From Tritrichomonas musculus (taxonomy: Eukaryota > Parabasalia > Tritrichomonadida > Tritrichomonadidae): a stretch of 64,000 nucleotides of DNA. The notes beneath the pieces were generated by a model. It searched no databases. It had not been told where the DNA came from and saw only the letters and a program-made list of their open reading frames with translations. Each line of letters opens with the position of its first letter. The first letter of the stretch is position 1. Location: assembly GCA_039105265.1 (NCBI GenBank), contig JAPFFF010000004.1, positions 5,809,501 through 5,873,500 on the forward strand, written 5' to 3'. Shown piece after piece: positions 55,063 through 64,000 of this stretch. Position numbers and translations under genes: made by a program.

Positions 55063-55847
55063 CTTTCATATATTCATTGAAGAAAGTTTAATAGGAATAA
55101 ATTGAAAATAATTTTTTTTTTCATCTGTTTTGATAATTTATTTATTTATTGACCTTTTTTGACCTATTTTGTTAGATGCACAACTCGTTTTTTTGTGAAC
55201 TAGATCCATCTCTCTTGATTTTCAAAAATTTATAGAAAATATTCTCGTACTGGATCCAGTACGTTTAAAAACCGCAATTTTTTTTTGAAATTCTCAAAGA
55301 ATAAAATGACATGTTAAATAAAAAAACGATTATTTTCATCTATTTTATATAGCATGTCATAATGTTTATTTTAATTGTAAAGTAAGATTCAAAAGGCTTG
55401 TGACAAATTTTTTCAAATCGTAAAGGTCAAAATTACTCATTTTAAAGGTCAATAAGTCCCAAGTATAATGCAAGATTTTCAGAGAAACATTGAAAAAAAT
55501 TGAATGTTGCCACAAGCATTTTGAATCCAACTTTAAAATAAGTGTCAAAAACAAACTTAGTCAATTTAATCTTTTTCAGAGACATACAACTATTCAAATA
55601 ATAAACGTTCTCTTATTCATAAAATGACGAACTGGATTTGTACCTAAAAAAAAATGGTTTATTTTATGAGTATGTTTGGTCATGTGATATACTTTTTGAT
55701 TTAAAAATTTTGGCATTGAATCAAAATTGAAGACTGAATTTTTTTATCACGAGTCGTGTTAGCGTGGGCTATTAGCGTAGCGTTAGTACTACGGAAACCG
55801 ACTCGTATATACTACTAATGGGAATGGATAGTGTTTATTTACTTTCG
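55063..55847. other. Intergenic; diverged relative of the 43067 MITE
   Basis: AGTACGTTTAAAAACCGCAA at about 55259 and ATGACATGTTAAATAAAAAA near 55307 match, in order, the inverse of the 43067 MITE's right half. AACTGGATTTGTACCT near 55629 corresponds to its other end. So about 55240-55650 is an older, longer copy of that family. No gene. Confidence 0.5.
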
Positions 55848-56930
55848 TTATTTCGATTTCAACAACATAAGCGGATTGTTTACTGAAAAATTCGTAGTTG
55901 AGTTGTTGTGGGGATATAGTTGAGGGTATAAACTTACAGCATCAAAGTCGCATAGTGGTACTATTACGTGCCATCGCTTATTGTAAGCAGTCATGCATCT
56001 ACCTCCATAAACAGCTTGAGCGCAGAATTTACTTACGATACCTCCGATTTCATATAGATTTCCATTGGGATAGTAGACTCTATGTTTGAATGCTTCATTA
56101 GCGAGTGAAGATATTGATATGAAATTGTATGGATCGATTTCGAAATCTTTCTTGAATCCCTTTCTGAATTCGCTGAAACCTAATCGTAAGATGTTAACAT
56201 CTTGATGATAGTAAAACCATGCGTATTTCCACATATTGAAATGATCTTCATCAATTCTACATCCAGGAATGTTATCAATGTTGTGAATGAATGATTCTCT
56301 GTCTTCATCATTCCATATCGAATCTTCTGTTAATCCAGCTTGAGAGATAACACATATAGCACCGTTATTAAGTCCATCGAGAGTGTAGTATTTGTAAGGT
56401 AATATCTCTTTCTGAGTATCGGGAATGATAAACATTTTAGGGAGTTCACTGAGTTTACATGTAAGGATAGGTAATGTATCTTTAAAGTGAAGTGTTTTAC
56501 CTTTATATTTTACATCAGTTTTCATCACTTTCGTACCTTTAATTACGGATCTACATATACCATTCTTATATGATACATCAAGCTCTTTCTCTGCGGATGT
56601 TAATATATCATTTATTTTCATTACTGCCAGATCTTTTATATTAACATCAGGGAGAAAATCTAAGAATTGTTGATCGCAATCTTCACCAGTGAATTCTCTC
56701 TTGATATTTCCGTTATCTTTATAAACTACACACATGTATGGTTTGTGAATCGATCCCGATGTATTAGCTTCGAAATCAGCGAAGAAGTATGTAGGTGGAG
56801 CTTTCGATGAAGATGATTTCTTTATTTCACGAGGTTTTATTAAACGAGTACATGATTTCTCATCATATTCGAGATTTATGTTAGAGAGATCGTTATTAAT
56901 TTTATAATCATATATAATACAGTAATGCAA
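55848..56930 (-). mobile_element. Polinton (Maverick) fossil: protein-primed DNA polymerase B fragment
   Basis: One coding piece of about 360 codons belonging to the family-B polymerase of Polintons. It has an exonuclease-type motif (YFFADFEANTSGS near its start) and ends just past the polymerase motif DFDAVSLYP. Full-length proteins of the family exceed 1000 residues, so this is a truncated internal section with both ends lost. It looks broken mainly by truncation, with few other visible breaks, and so may be fairly young. Other Polinton parts lie at 60008-60978; whether they came from the same copy cannot be told. Confidence 0.75.
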
Positions 56931-57267
56931 TTATTGTTATACTGATTATGTAGGTACATCTATTTTTTTTTCTGACATTTAATGTAAAAGTACAGAAATC
57001 AAATTTTTGAAATATATTTTATAAATAACTCGATGCAAAGCGAAGCTAATAAAAATATATCAATTGATATATATTAAGATGCTTGCAATATATATTCTTA
57101 TAATACTACAAATTTTGAAACATTTTTATTTTTACGTCTGGAGACTCGTTATGAAAATCACAACTTTTTGAAAGACTCTCCCCTGCGATTTCGCTTAAAA
57201 TCTGAAATCATCAATAACTATTTATGGTGAGTATATATTATTAATTTCAAAGCATATCGACATATCT

Positions 57268-57302
57268 CGAGAGTTTCCTATGTTCTGCAGAACGTAGGAA
57301 AC
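57268..57302. repeat. Palindrome around CTGCAG
   Basis: GAGTTTCCTATGTTCTGCAG and its inverse form an almost perfect palindrome of about 34 bp. A variant (AAGTTTCCTACGTTCTGTTC) occurs near 58193. Confidence 0.7.
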
Positions 57303-57477
57303 TCTGGAAAATTTCTTGAAACTAATAGATAATAAAGATAATCATATTATAATAATATTTTGTTATAAAACATATCATTTATTTTGCTTAGAATCTGAGA
57401 TATTGTTAAAACAATTTTCAAAAATTGAGAGGAAATCCCATTCAATTTTTGTTGTAACTTGAAACAAACTTTTTTCA

Positions 57478-58118
57478 AAATTGTGGCGTTGGAATTTTTT
57501 TTACTGAATGCCTGTAGGTGTACGCATTTATTAGGTCAGCTTTTTTTAAAAAATCGTAAAATCATCGAAAAACCACAAAAATCGACGTATCTCCGGATGC
57601 AATGGTTAAGCTCCGATTTTTTGTGATAATTATATTTATCACTCTATGATAATTATTTTTATATGGTTATTATCTTAAAATACCACTTTTTGATCAGTAT
57701 ATAAATATATTAAAAAAGGCACTTTTTTCACAAATTGGAAAAAACCAATTTTCCTCCGAAAAAAAATTCTAAATACGATTTTCTTATAGAACATGTCTGC
57801 AAATCTGATTTTCTGCTATAACATATATGAGAATATAAAACTCGTTTTAACATATCATGCGCACTTAGTTACCTTTCACTTTGTCACTTTTTTCCTAATA
57901 TACTAAAGTGCAAATTAACATACACCATGAATAACTTTGTTTCATACATATCTCTACACAAGCCATGGCTAAGTAAACATTTAATAAATAATATATGATT
58001 AACTATACATCCTATATAATATATTTTCACGATATCTTTGAACTCTTGCTATACTATCTTTTTTGCGTCATTTTTGAAAAAACGTATTTTCCGAAAAACC
58101 CAACGCCACGATTGCTCA
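57478..58118. repeat. Inverted-repeat element with GTGGCGTTGG ends
   Basis: The outer words near 57483 and 58100 are inverse. A looser match extends outward (AAAATT against TTTTGAGCAATC). No target duplication found. Interior AT-rich, no coding. Confidence 0.45.
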
Positions 58119-58224
58119 AAATTTATATTTGATAATATTTACTCCCAATAATTATAATATATCAATTTCGAATCATATCTCCAAAATTCGAAAGTTTCCT
58201 ACGTTCTGTTCTGCAAAATCAACA

Positions 58225-59194
58225 TTTTTTCGAACATAACAATTAGAAAAGGCTGATTTGCAAATTTTTGTAATCTGAGGGGGAATTGTGATACTTTCAA
58301 TTGATGTTCTAAAAAACGTATTTCTCTCAATTATTTGAAGCTCTGAATTTGTTTAAATTTCAATTTTTTTAGATAACCACATTCTGAAAAGGAACCTTCA
58401 CCAATTATTGAAACTCGATGTGGAATTGAAATAGATTCAATCGTGGAACCAGAAAAAGCGCCTTTTTCTATCGTTTGAAGCATTGAATTCAATTGAAAAT
58501 CAATTTTTGTAAGATGAATGCAATTTGTGAAAGCAAATTCACTGATTTTTGTGACACTCAATGGAATTAATATATTCTCAATTAATGCCTCTGAAAAACC
58601 ATTTTTTGAAATGATTTCAATTTTGAATTCTTAGAAAAAGTGACTTGACGAAGTTTTCTACATTTTTCAAACGCAAAAGAATCGATTTCTTCAATGAAAT
58701 CAGGAATTGTTGCTGTTTGGATATCACGAACAGAGAAAACAAGAATATCAGGATTTTCTTTTTCTGGTTTGGATTTTTTAAGGACGAATTGCTTGTTATA
58801 TAATTGATATAAATGATTTCCTGGCATTACTGAAATTTTCATTAATTTAGCTTAATTACTGCACCATCCTTCTTTGAGATAAACCATACTGGATGGAATT
58901 GATATGCTTTCTATTGAACAACCTGAAAAAGCACAGGTTTCAATTGTCTTTATTTCTGAATCAGCAGCAAATTCAATTGATTTTAAAAATAAAGCATTTT
59001 GAAATGCATATTCCGATATTATAGAGATAGTATATTCATACGATTTAAAATTAATAGAATGTGGAATTATAACTTTTAATTTATTCTTTTTAAAAAAGAA
59101 TGACTGTTGTAGACTTTTCTTGAAAATCTATTGAATATTCTATTCCTAAATGGTCAACATATACAGAAGTAGGTTTTACCTGATTAAAGTTCAT
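58225..59194 (-). pseudogene. BspA-like leucine-rich repeat gene, decayed
   Basis: Starts with ATG at 59194 (MNFNQVKPTSVYVDHLGIEY) and reads as cap plus repeats across frames: KLKVIIPHSINFKSYEYTIS, ATIPDFIEEIDSFAFEKCRK, SISIPHRVSIIGEGSFSECG, then ESITIPPQITKICKSAFSNC near the 3' end. There are about three frameshifts and at least one stop. The 3' end fades into an inverted-repeat-rich zone. Same family as 1-165 and 45725-46855. Confidence 0.7.
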
Positions 59195-59485
59195 AAATAA
59201 GAAATGATGTTGGATCCAAGACCTATTTTTTGTTGAAAACTTTTCTCTCAATATTTAAGACATTTTTGATTAATATTTATATGAATCATCTCAAAAATTG
59301 AATACTTTTCATCTCAAGCTTTAAAAAATATTCGGGAGTATATCTCCTTTTTGAAAACATAATATTAAAAATATATGTAATAATTAAAACACATTAAAAA
59401 TATACATCTTTATATTTTTCGAAAAATTGCTGTAATTAACTATTTTTATTTATTAATTGATCTTATATGAGATTATATAAAAAGA
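59195..59485. other. Spacer between two decayed genes
   Basis: AT-rich, about 290 bp, with no coding frame or repeat that I can support. Confidence 0.5.
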
Positions 59486-59840
59486 TTAAATTAATTGCTC
59501 ATAAAATTCAATTGAACATATATCTAAATAATGACTATTGTTCCAGTTTGGTCCAGTTTGCCTAATCCTAATATAATTGAATGCTTCATCATCATCTTTT
59601 TGTATTGAAATAGGAAAAGTATGAACAAGATACTTTCCGTTCAAGTAAGGACAGTTTGTTTGTTCATCAATTTTCTTCCAATATATTCCATCATTCTTAC
59701 CTTCAATTACCCAGCTTTTCGGATGGCAGCATCCAGGAGTATTTCCATAAGATTTGATTGAGTAAGGAAATGGAATTATCTGATGGTTTTTGAATTCAAA
59801 ACAAATCCATGAGTCTTCTTTGTTATTTGTGTAGAAGCTT
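59486..59840 (-). pseudogene. F5/8C-like C-terminal domain, detached 3' part of a BTB-family gene
   Basis: An open stretch of about 118 codons without a start, beginning FYTNNKEDSWICFEFKNHQI and including PKSWVIEGKNDGIYWKKID and FNYIRIRQTGPNWNNSHYL, ending EFYEQLI-stop. This is the discoidin/F5/8C-like sugar-binding-fold domain found at the C-terminus of a large trichomonad BTB family. It lies in the same direction as, and downstream of, the BTB N-terminal part at 60963-61724, so both are probably the two ends of one gene, with the middle lost and a Polinton fossil now between. Confidence 0.65.
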
Positions 59841-60007
59841 CAATTAATGGTGTTTTATATAAATTTTGCATCAAATGACATAAAAGAATGCAAAATTACT
59901 TCAACTTATTGCATTCACTTACGAAATAGATATTCTTATTAAATATCAAATAAAGAATCCATTTATTACTTTAAGTTTTCATTGAGAATTCTTCGATGTT
60001 TTAATAA

Positions 60008-60978
60008 ATACCGGGTTTATATCTCGGATCCTCAACTTTAGCATTAACCATATTTGAATATTTACTGATTTGTCCACCAGCTTGATTAACAACATTTCCC
60101 TATTGATTTAGAACTTTACCTTTATCACCACCAATTACAGAACCAACTGCTCCTAATGCAGGCGCAACAACTGTTTGAGCTACTTGACCAACCTTTCGTG
60201 CAATTGGTAACACTTTCCTAAAGCCATTCCTAATTTTCTCACCTATTTTCTTAAACCAGCTACCAAAAGCCATTTGGTTTTGCATAATGAATTTAATCGT
60301 TCATTCATATTTTTACTCACTCGCAAATGTCGTATCAAAACGCCCAATTTAAGAATACAGGTAATGATGAAGGTGATGTTCTCGATTTCTTTAACGATAC
60401 ATTACGTAATTTAGTACAGAAAAATGGTGGTGATAATACTTTCTCATTCGTTACAGAAGAATTTCAAAACAAAGATGCTCCAATGCCAATAGGTACAAAA
60501 ACTCGCATGAAATTAACTCATTCAGGCCATTCAATTAGTCAAATCGAAAAAGGATTCATAACAATGAAGATCGATTTTACAGTTAAATTTCAGGATCCCA
60601 TTTATGCTAATGCATTTGATTTAGAAACTGAAGGACTCAATCGTATATTCATTGGATTCAAAGATGCTGTTGAAATCATTGAAGATTGTAGATTTTGGGT
60701 TGATAGTAAACTTGTTGAAACATATCATCAAGATCAATTAATTCGTGAATCATTTGCATACAATGCTATCCGTGCTAGAGAAGTCAAAATTGCATCACCA
60801 AAAGCTCATTCATTATGGGAGAAAGTTTCTAAATACTTACCAGGTGTATGTGGTGTTTACATTCCAATGAGACAATTTGCAGATAACGCTATTGTAACAG
60901 TTCAAATGGAATTAGTTATACCATTCACTGATCAATTAGCATTACAAGCATGGCGTATTTATTCAATTTTTTCCATTG
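60008..60978. mobile_element. Polinton (Maverick) fossil: capsid region
   Basis: Two divergent pieces. On the minus strand (about 60008-60285) is a small protein with a basic amphipathic head and an Ala/Val/Gly-rich middle, like the short hydrophobic virion-type proteins of trichomonad Polintons. On the plus strand (60327-60978) is the first about 217 codons of a major capsid protein, with the typical FIGFKDAVEIIEDCRFWVD stretch; family members are two to three times longer, so it is truncated where it meets the BTB gene. The fossil is broken, mostly by truncation, with few other visible breaks, and looks fairly young. It fills the gap between the two halves of a host gene. Confidence 0.7.
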
Positions 60979-61724
60979 AAAAAGTAGCATATTAATTGAA
61001 ATTCGCCTTCTTCGTATTGAAAATCGTATTCATAATGATCGATCGTTGGATCTTTTTCGAGAATTTGACGAATGACATTTGAAGTATAAACACTAAAGAT
61101 ACTACAATTGTATTCACTGTGTTTTGTTATAATTTTAAAAATTTTAAATTCGTTTTTGTTTATAAAATTAATGAAAGATTTTTGATAAAGTACAATTCCT
61201 GGTTTAAGTTTTCTGTCTAAGCTCCATAAATTTGTTCTTACAGCTTTACCTTTTGAATCAATTTCATTTATACTAAATGATTTTGGGCTTAAGTATTTTG
61301 GAATGTTTTGAATCTGTAATAATTGTATAAATCGTTGAATTATCGGAAGTTCATCTTCTTTTAAAACTATGCTTTTTCCTTGGTATAGCTGTTCAAATTT
61401 TGTTAAAGCATTTTCATCATCATTGATATTGATATTATAATTATTTTCATTTGGATTATCTTGGATAAATTTAGATATAACAGGGCTCGTTTCTTTTAAC
61501 ATTTGAAGATTAAAATGGAGGATTGAGTTTTTTGTTGGCATTGTAAATGCTTTGGGCTTTGCTTCAAAATAACTTTTTTTGCAGAATTTAGATAATATAA
61601 AAAGTTGTTGACTGCCAGAATCTTCAGTTTTCTCGATTTTAAATGTTTTGTTTATTTGATTGTATGTATGCGCCCTAATAACGAATAGAACAGAATCTTC
61701 AATAGGATAAGTTCGATTAAACAT
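60963..61724 (-). pseudogene. BTB-like N-terminal part of a trichomonad family gene, 3'-truncated
   Basis: An ATG at 61724 opens about 250 codons. The end (SNVIRQILEKDPTIDHYEYD then FQYEEGEFQLICYFF) is the BTB-like module typical of trichomonad BTB/ankyrin or BTB/F5-8C proteins, which act as adaptors. The host reading ends where the Polinton fossil begins; the last few codons overlap the fossil. The expected middle (a BACK-like helical part) is missing, and an F5/8C tail lies at 59486-59840. May still be expressed as a truncated protein, but I class it as broken. Confidence 0.65.
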
Positions 61725-62095
61725 TATAAAATTTTAAACTTTTTCAATATGTATTCACAAATTAAAAAAATTATCAAAATTAATTTTGCCAATTGGAAAT
61801 GGAAAATCAAAAATAAACTGATGCATCAGTATATTTATTTTTGCAAAAAAACATATTTACTACCATTAGGAATAAAATATAAAAACAAATCATAACTTCT
61901 GTATAATTTCAACAATATGAGATGATCAATGGATAGGTAATGTTTGAACACAAATTTAACATATACAAAACTTTTTTTTTAAATAAAGCAAAAAGAATAT
62001 AACCAAGGCAATTTATGTTATGATTTAAATTTAAGTGAAAAAAAGCTTATTCAACTGCCTTAATTATTTTTATGCTTTTAAATAAATATATTTAT
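61725..62095. other. Intergenic, nothing recognised
   Basis: AT-rich upstream region of the BTB-like fragment. No clear initiator, RNA gene or repeat. Confidence 0.5.
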
Positions 62096-62103
62096 ATGTT
62101 TAT

Positions 62104-62624
62104 CAGGGATGGTAAAAGAGTAACTCGAGTAAACTCGGGTAAATAAACGGTTTCTACTCGAAATTTACTCGGGAAAATGTTCGAGTAAACCGTCTACTCG
62201 ATAGTGAAATTTTTTAATTCACATTTCATCATTTTCGAGTATTTTCTGTCAATTACTCTGAGTAAAATTGATTATTTAATAATAAAGTATTTTTGTATAA
62301 AATAAAAAGCTTATTTATCTTATTTAAAATATTTTTATTTCTTATCTACTTTTGGTTATTTAAATAAATCAAAATAATTTATGTTCAAATGTAAATATAT
62401 ATGTTTTAATGAAATTTTGTGTCATATACAATCATTTTATTCATAAATTTAATAAACCAAAGTAAAGTTTGTAAAAAGATTGCTTTAATTCAATTTGGAA
62501 TTAAATTTATTGTAATTAAGAATACCATCAATAAGTAATTAAAATTTTATTTTTTTTAGTATTTATCATTTGTATAGTAAATAAATAAAAAAGTTTTTGA
62601 AATGTATTCTAAAAACTATTTTTA

Positions 62625-62672
<48 letters not shown>

Positions 62673-62867
62673 GAGTCGAACCAGTGATTACGAGTAAACT
62701 CGAGTAAATAAGTTATAATTGAATAGCATGAGTAAAGACTAGTAAAAATAAATTTAAAAACGGTTTTTTTACTCGAGTTTACTCTAGTATTATAGAGTAC
62801 GAGGCTTACTCGAGTAAGAAAAATTTTCGAGTAGCCTTTCTTTACTCGTACTCGATTTCCATCCCTG
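62104..62867. mobile_element. hAT-like MITE, 764 bp, CAGGGATGG ends, 8-bp target duplication
   Basis: Ends CAGGGATGG and CCATCCCTG are inverse and of the common hAT CAGGG type. A perfect direct repeat ATGTTTAT flanks it (62096-62103, 62868-62875). Subterminal zones on both sides are full of ACTCGAGTAAAC-like words, probable transposase sites. In the middle a run of 16 T (62625-62640) passes directly into 29 A (62641-62669). No coding capacity. Confidence 0.85.
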
Positions 62868-63067
62868 ATGTTTATATTCCAAAGAATAACAGAGCCTTTT
62901 TATTGAATTTCATTCTTAATATTTTGATATTTCTTTTAACCTTGCTTTAAAAAGATTCAAAAAGATTTTTTTAAAAAGTCAAATATTCTAGATTTCATGA
63001 AATATACAATTGTTGCACTAATGAAAAAATGTTTATTTTATAAAAGCAAAATAAATAAAAAAAATTT

Positions 63068-63138
63068 GGATGTTAGGAGGATCGAACTCCTGGCCTCTAC
63101 AATGCAAATGTAGCGCTCTACCACTGAGCTAAACACCC
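63068..63138 (-). tRNA. tRNA-Ala (anticodon TGC)
   Basis: 71 nt on the minus strand: acceptor arm GGGTGTT/AACATCC (one G-T pair), D arm GCTCAGTGGTAGAGC, anticodon arm CTACA-TTTGCAT-TGTAG with anticodon TGC, T arm AGGAG-TTCGATC-CTCCT. No intron; CCA is not encoded. Internal promoter boxes TAGCTCAGTGG and GTTCGATCC are intact. A Tc1 element starts about 60 bp away. Confidence 0.96.
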
Positions 63139-63197
63139 ATTCTTGTTAATTGAATTTAATATTATTATTTTAAAATTAATCTTTAATAAATTCCATA

Positions 63198-64000
63198 TAA
63201 AGTGCTGCCAAAAAAGATAATCCACTTTATAACGTATTTATTTTGAATTCTTTTCAAAAAGTGGACTAGACTGGATCATCTTTTTTGGTAAAAAAAAATA
63301 TTAGAAAATTAAAAAAAAAAGTATTATTTTATTAATATTTTGTTGGATAACCATCACTTTGTATTACCGCACGAAGTCGTGAAGGAACAGAATCAATTAA
63401 ATTATGAATCAAAGAGATATCAAGATTCTCCCATAAATTAAACAATAATTCAATTAATTCATTTTCGTTTTGAGGATTCAATTCTTCCACTTTTTGTTTT
63501 AAATAACTCCATAGGTTTTCTATTGGATTTATGTCAGGCGAATTACTTGGCCAATTTTCTAGCACTTTGCAATAATCAGTCAAATATTCAATGGTTGATG
63601 ACGCCGTATGTGCTGTGGCGCTATCTTGCATGAGCACCCAGTTCATATGACCATATGCATCATTCATGCCACTTATCAAGCCTGACTGATCTATACATTC
63701 ATCGACATATGAAATTGAATCCAAAGTTCCTTGGATTGTAATAAGTGGCGTGGTATATTTTGACGAAATTCCAGCGAAAACCATTACTTTTTTATTAAAT
63801 TTGTTTGTCGCGTTATATACATCAGATGACGTTTCGCCTCTCCGACGCCAAATCCATCTGTTGGCCGAGTTTAACTCAAAGATTGATTCATCAGTAAATA
63901 AAACGTTTTCCCAAGATGTATTGTTATCAATGTGGAATTGGCAAAACTTCACTCTATTTTCTCTCTGAATTGGTGTAGTTAAAAACGTATGTATCGGTGG
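63198..64000 (-). mobile_element. Tc1-like DNA transposon, cut by the window edge
   Basis: The left end begins after TA at about 63198 with AAGTGCTGCCAAAAAAGATA. The tip folds on itself: CCAAAAAAGATAATCCA is matched in inverse 50 bp further in by TGGATCATCTTTTTTGG. The transposase gene reads toward this end. The other terminal repeat is outside the window. Confidence 0.75.
63332..64000 (-). CDS. Tc1-family transposase (DD34E), partial at 5' end
   Basis: Open to the window edge, so the N-terminal DNA-binding part is missing here; 223 codons visible. FTDESIFEL gives the first Asp, MQDSATAHTA the second, and NSPDINPIENLWSYLK the final Glu, with 34 residues between the second Asp and the Glu, the Tc1 DD34E spacing. 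The C-terminus ends IQSDGYPTKY. The frame is intact over this stretch, so the copy may be active. Cut-and-paste insertion at TA. Confidence 0.88.
   Translation of the reverse strand, partial: PPIHTFLTTPIQRENRVKFCQFHIDNNTSWENVLFTDESIFELNSANRWIWRRRGETSSDVYNATNKFNKKVMVFAGISSKYTTPLITIQGTLDSISYVDECIDQSGLISGMNDAYGHMNWVLMQDSATAHTASSTIEYLTDYCKVLENWPSNSPDINPIENLWSYLKQKVEELNPQNENELIELLFNLWENLDISLIHNLIDSVPSRLRAVIQSDGYPTKY

Larger units (their letters stand above)
56931..58224. other. Intergenic with palindromes and inverted-repeat element
   Basis: No gene. Contains a strong palindrome at about 57268-57302, a related sequence near 58194-58217, and an inverse pair built on GTGGCGTTGG (near 57483) and CCAACGCCAC (near 58100), suggesting a roughly 0.6-kb element between. 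Confidence 0.5.

Overview
The window looks like nuclear DNA of an anaerobic flagellate of the parabasalid group, most like Tritrichomonas and its relatives. The reasons are strong AT bias, genes that appear intron-free, short 5' leaders with TCA(C/T)(A/T) initiator-like motifs, and families known to be expanded in trichomonads: BspA-like leucine-rich proteins, BTB proteins with F5/8C-like tails, PPP phosphatases, P4-ATPases, C2 proteins, Polintons, Tc1 and Mutator-like elements. The species is an inference; only database comparison could fix it.

Layout. 1-165 is the start of a BspA-like gene running off the left edge. 1.7-27.4 kb is the gene-rich part: a WD/beta-propeller-like protein that may be axonemal, an SCP-type phosphatase, a probably myristoylated EF-hand protein, a caspase-like protein that lacks the catalytic His, a small unknown protein, a 1590-residue protein of possible spastizin type, an acidic low-complexity protein, a P4-ATPase with a poly-Asn insert and a PP1-like phosphatase. 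This stretch also holds a decayed hAT transposon (8259-10005) and decayed gene fragments.

27.5-43.8 kb is a block of transposons. Its centre is a 10.7-kb Mutator-like element (29454-40153). Its arms are inverted arrays of a 135-bp unit, 36 copies on the left and 21 on the right, around an intact 692-residue transposase with a SWIM finger. Each array is open in one frame as a 45-residue repeat. Around it lie at least six small elements with terminal inverted repeats and target duplications that can be read by eye, mostly 8 bp (hAT-like).

43.8-55.1 kb has an MFS sugar-transporter-like gene, a decayed BspA-like gene, a BTB-like/PARG-macrodomain fusion, a decayed M16C metalloprotease gene with a base-composition step, and a triple-C2 protein. 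55.1-61.7 kb is a graveyard: Polinton fossils, a BspA-like pseudogene, and a BTB...F5/8C host gene whose two ends lie either side of a Polinton fossil. The right end holds a hAT-like MITE, a tRNA-Ala(UGC) gene and a Tc1 (DD34E) transposase cut by the window edge.

The genes do not form a pathway. The host genes cover calcium and phosphate signalling (EF-hand, C2, two phosphatases), membrane lipid and solute transport (P4-ATPase, MFS), ADP-ribose turnover (PARG) and surface proteins. The strongest candidate for something undescribed is the Mutator-like element with coding-compatible tandem-repeat arms.
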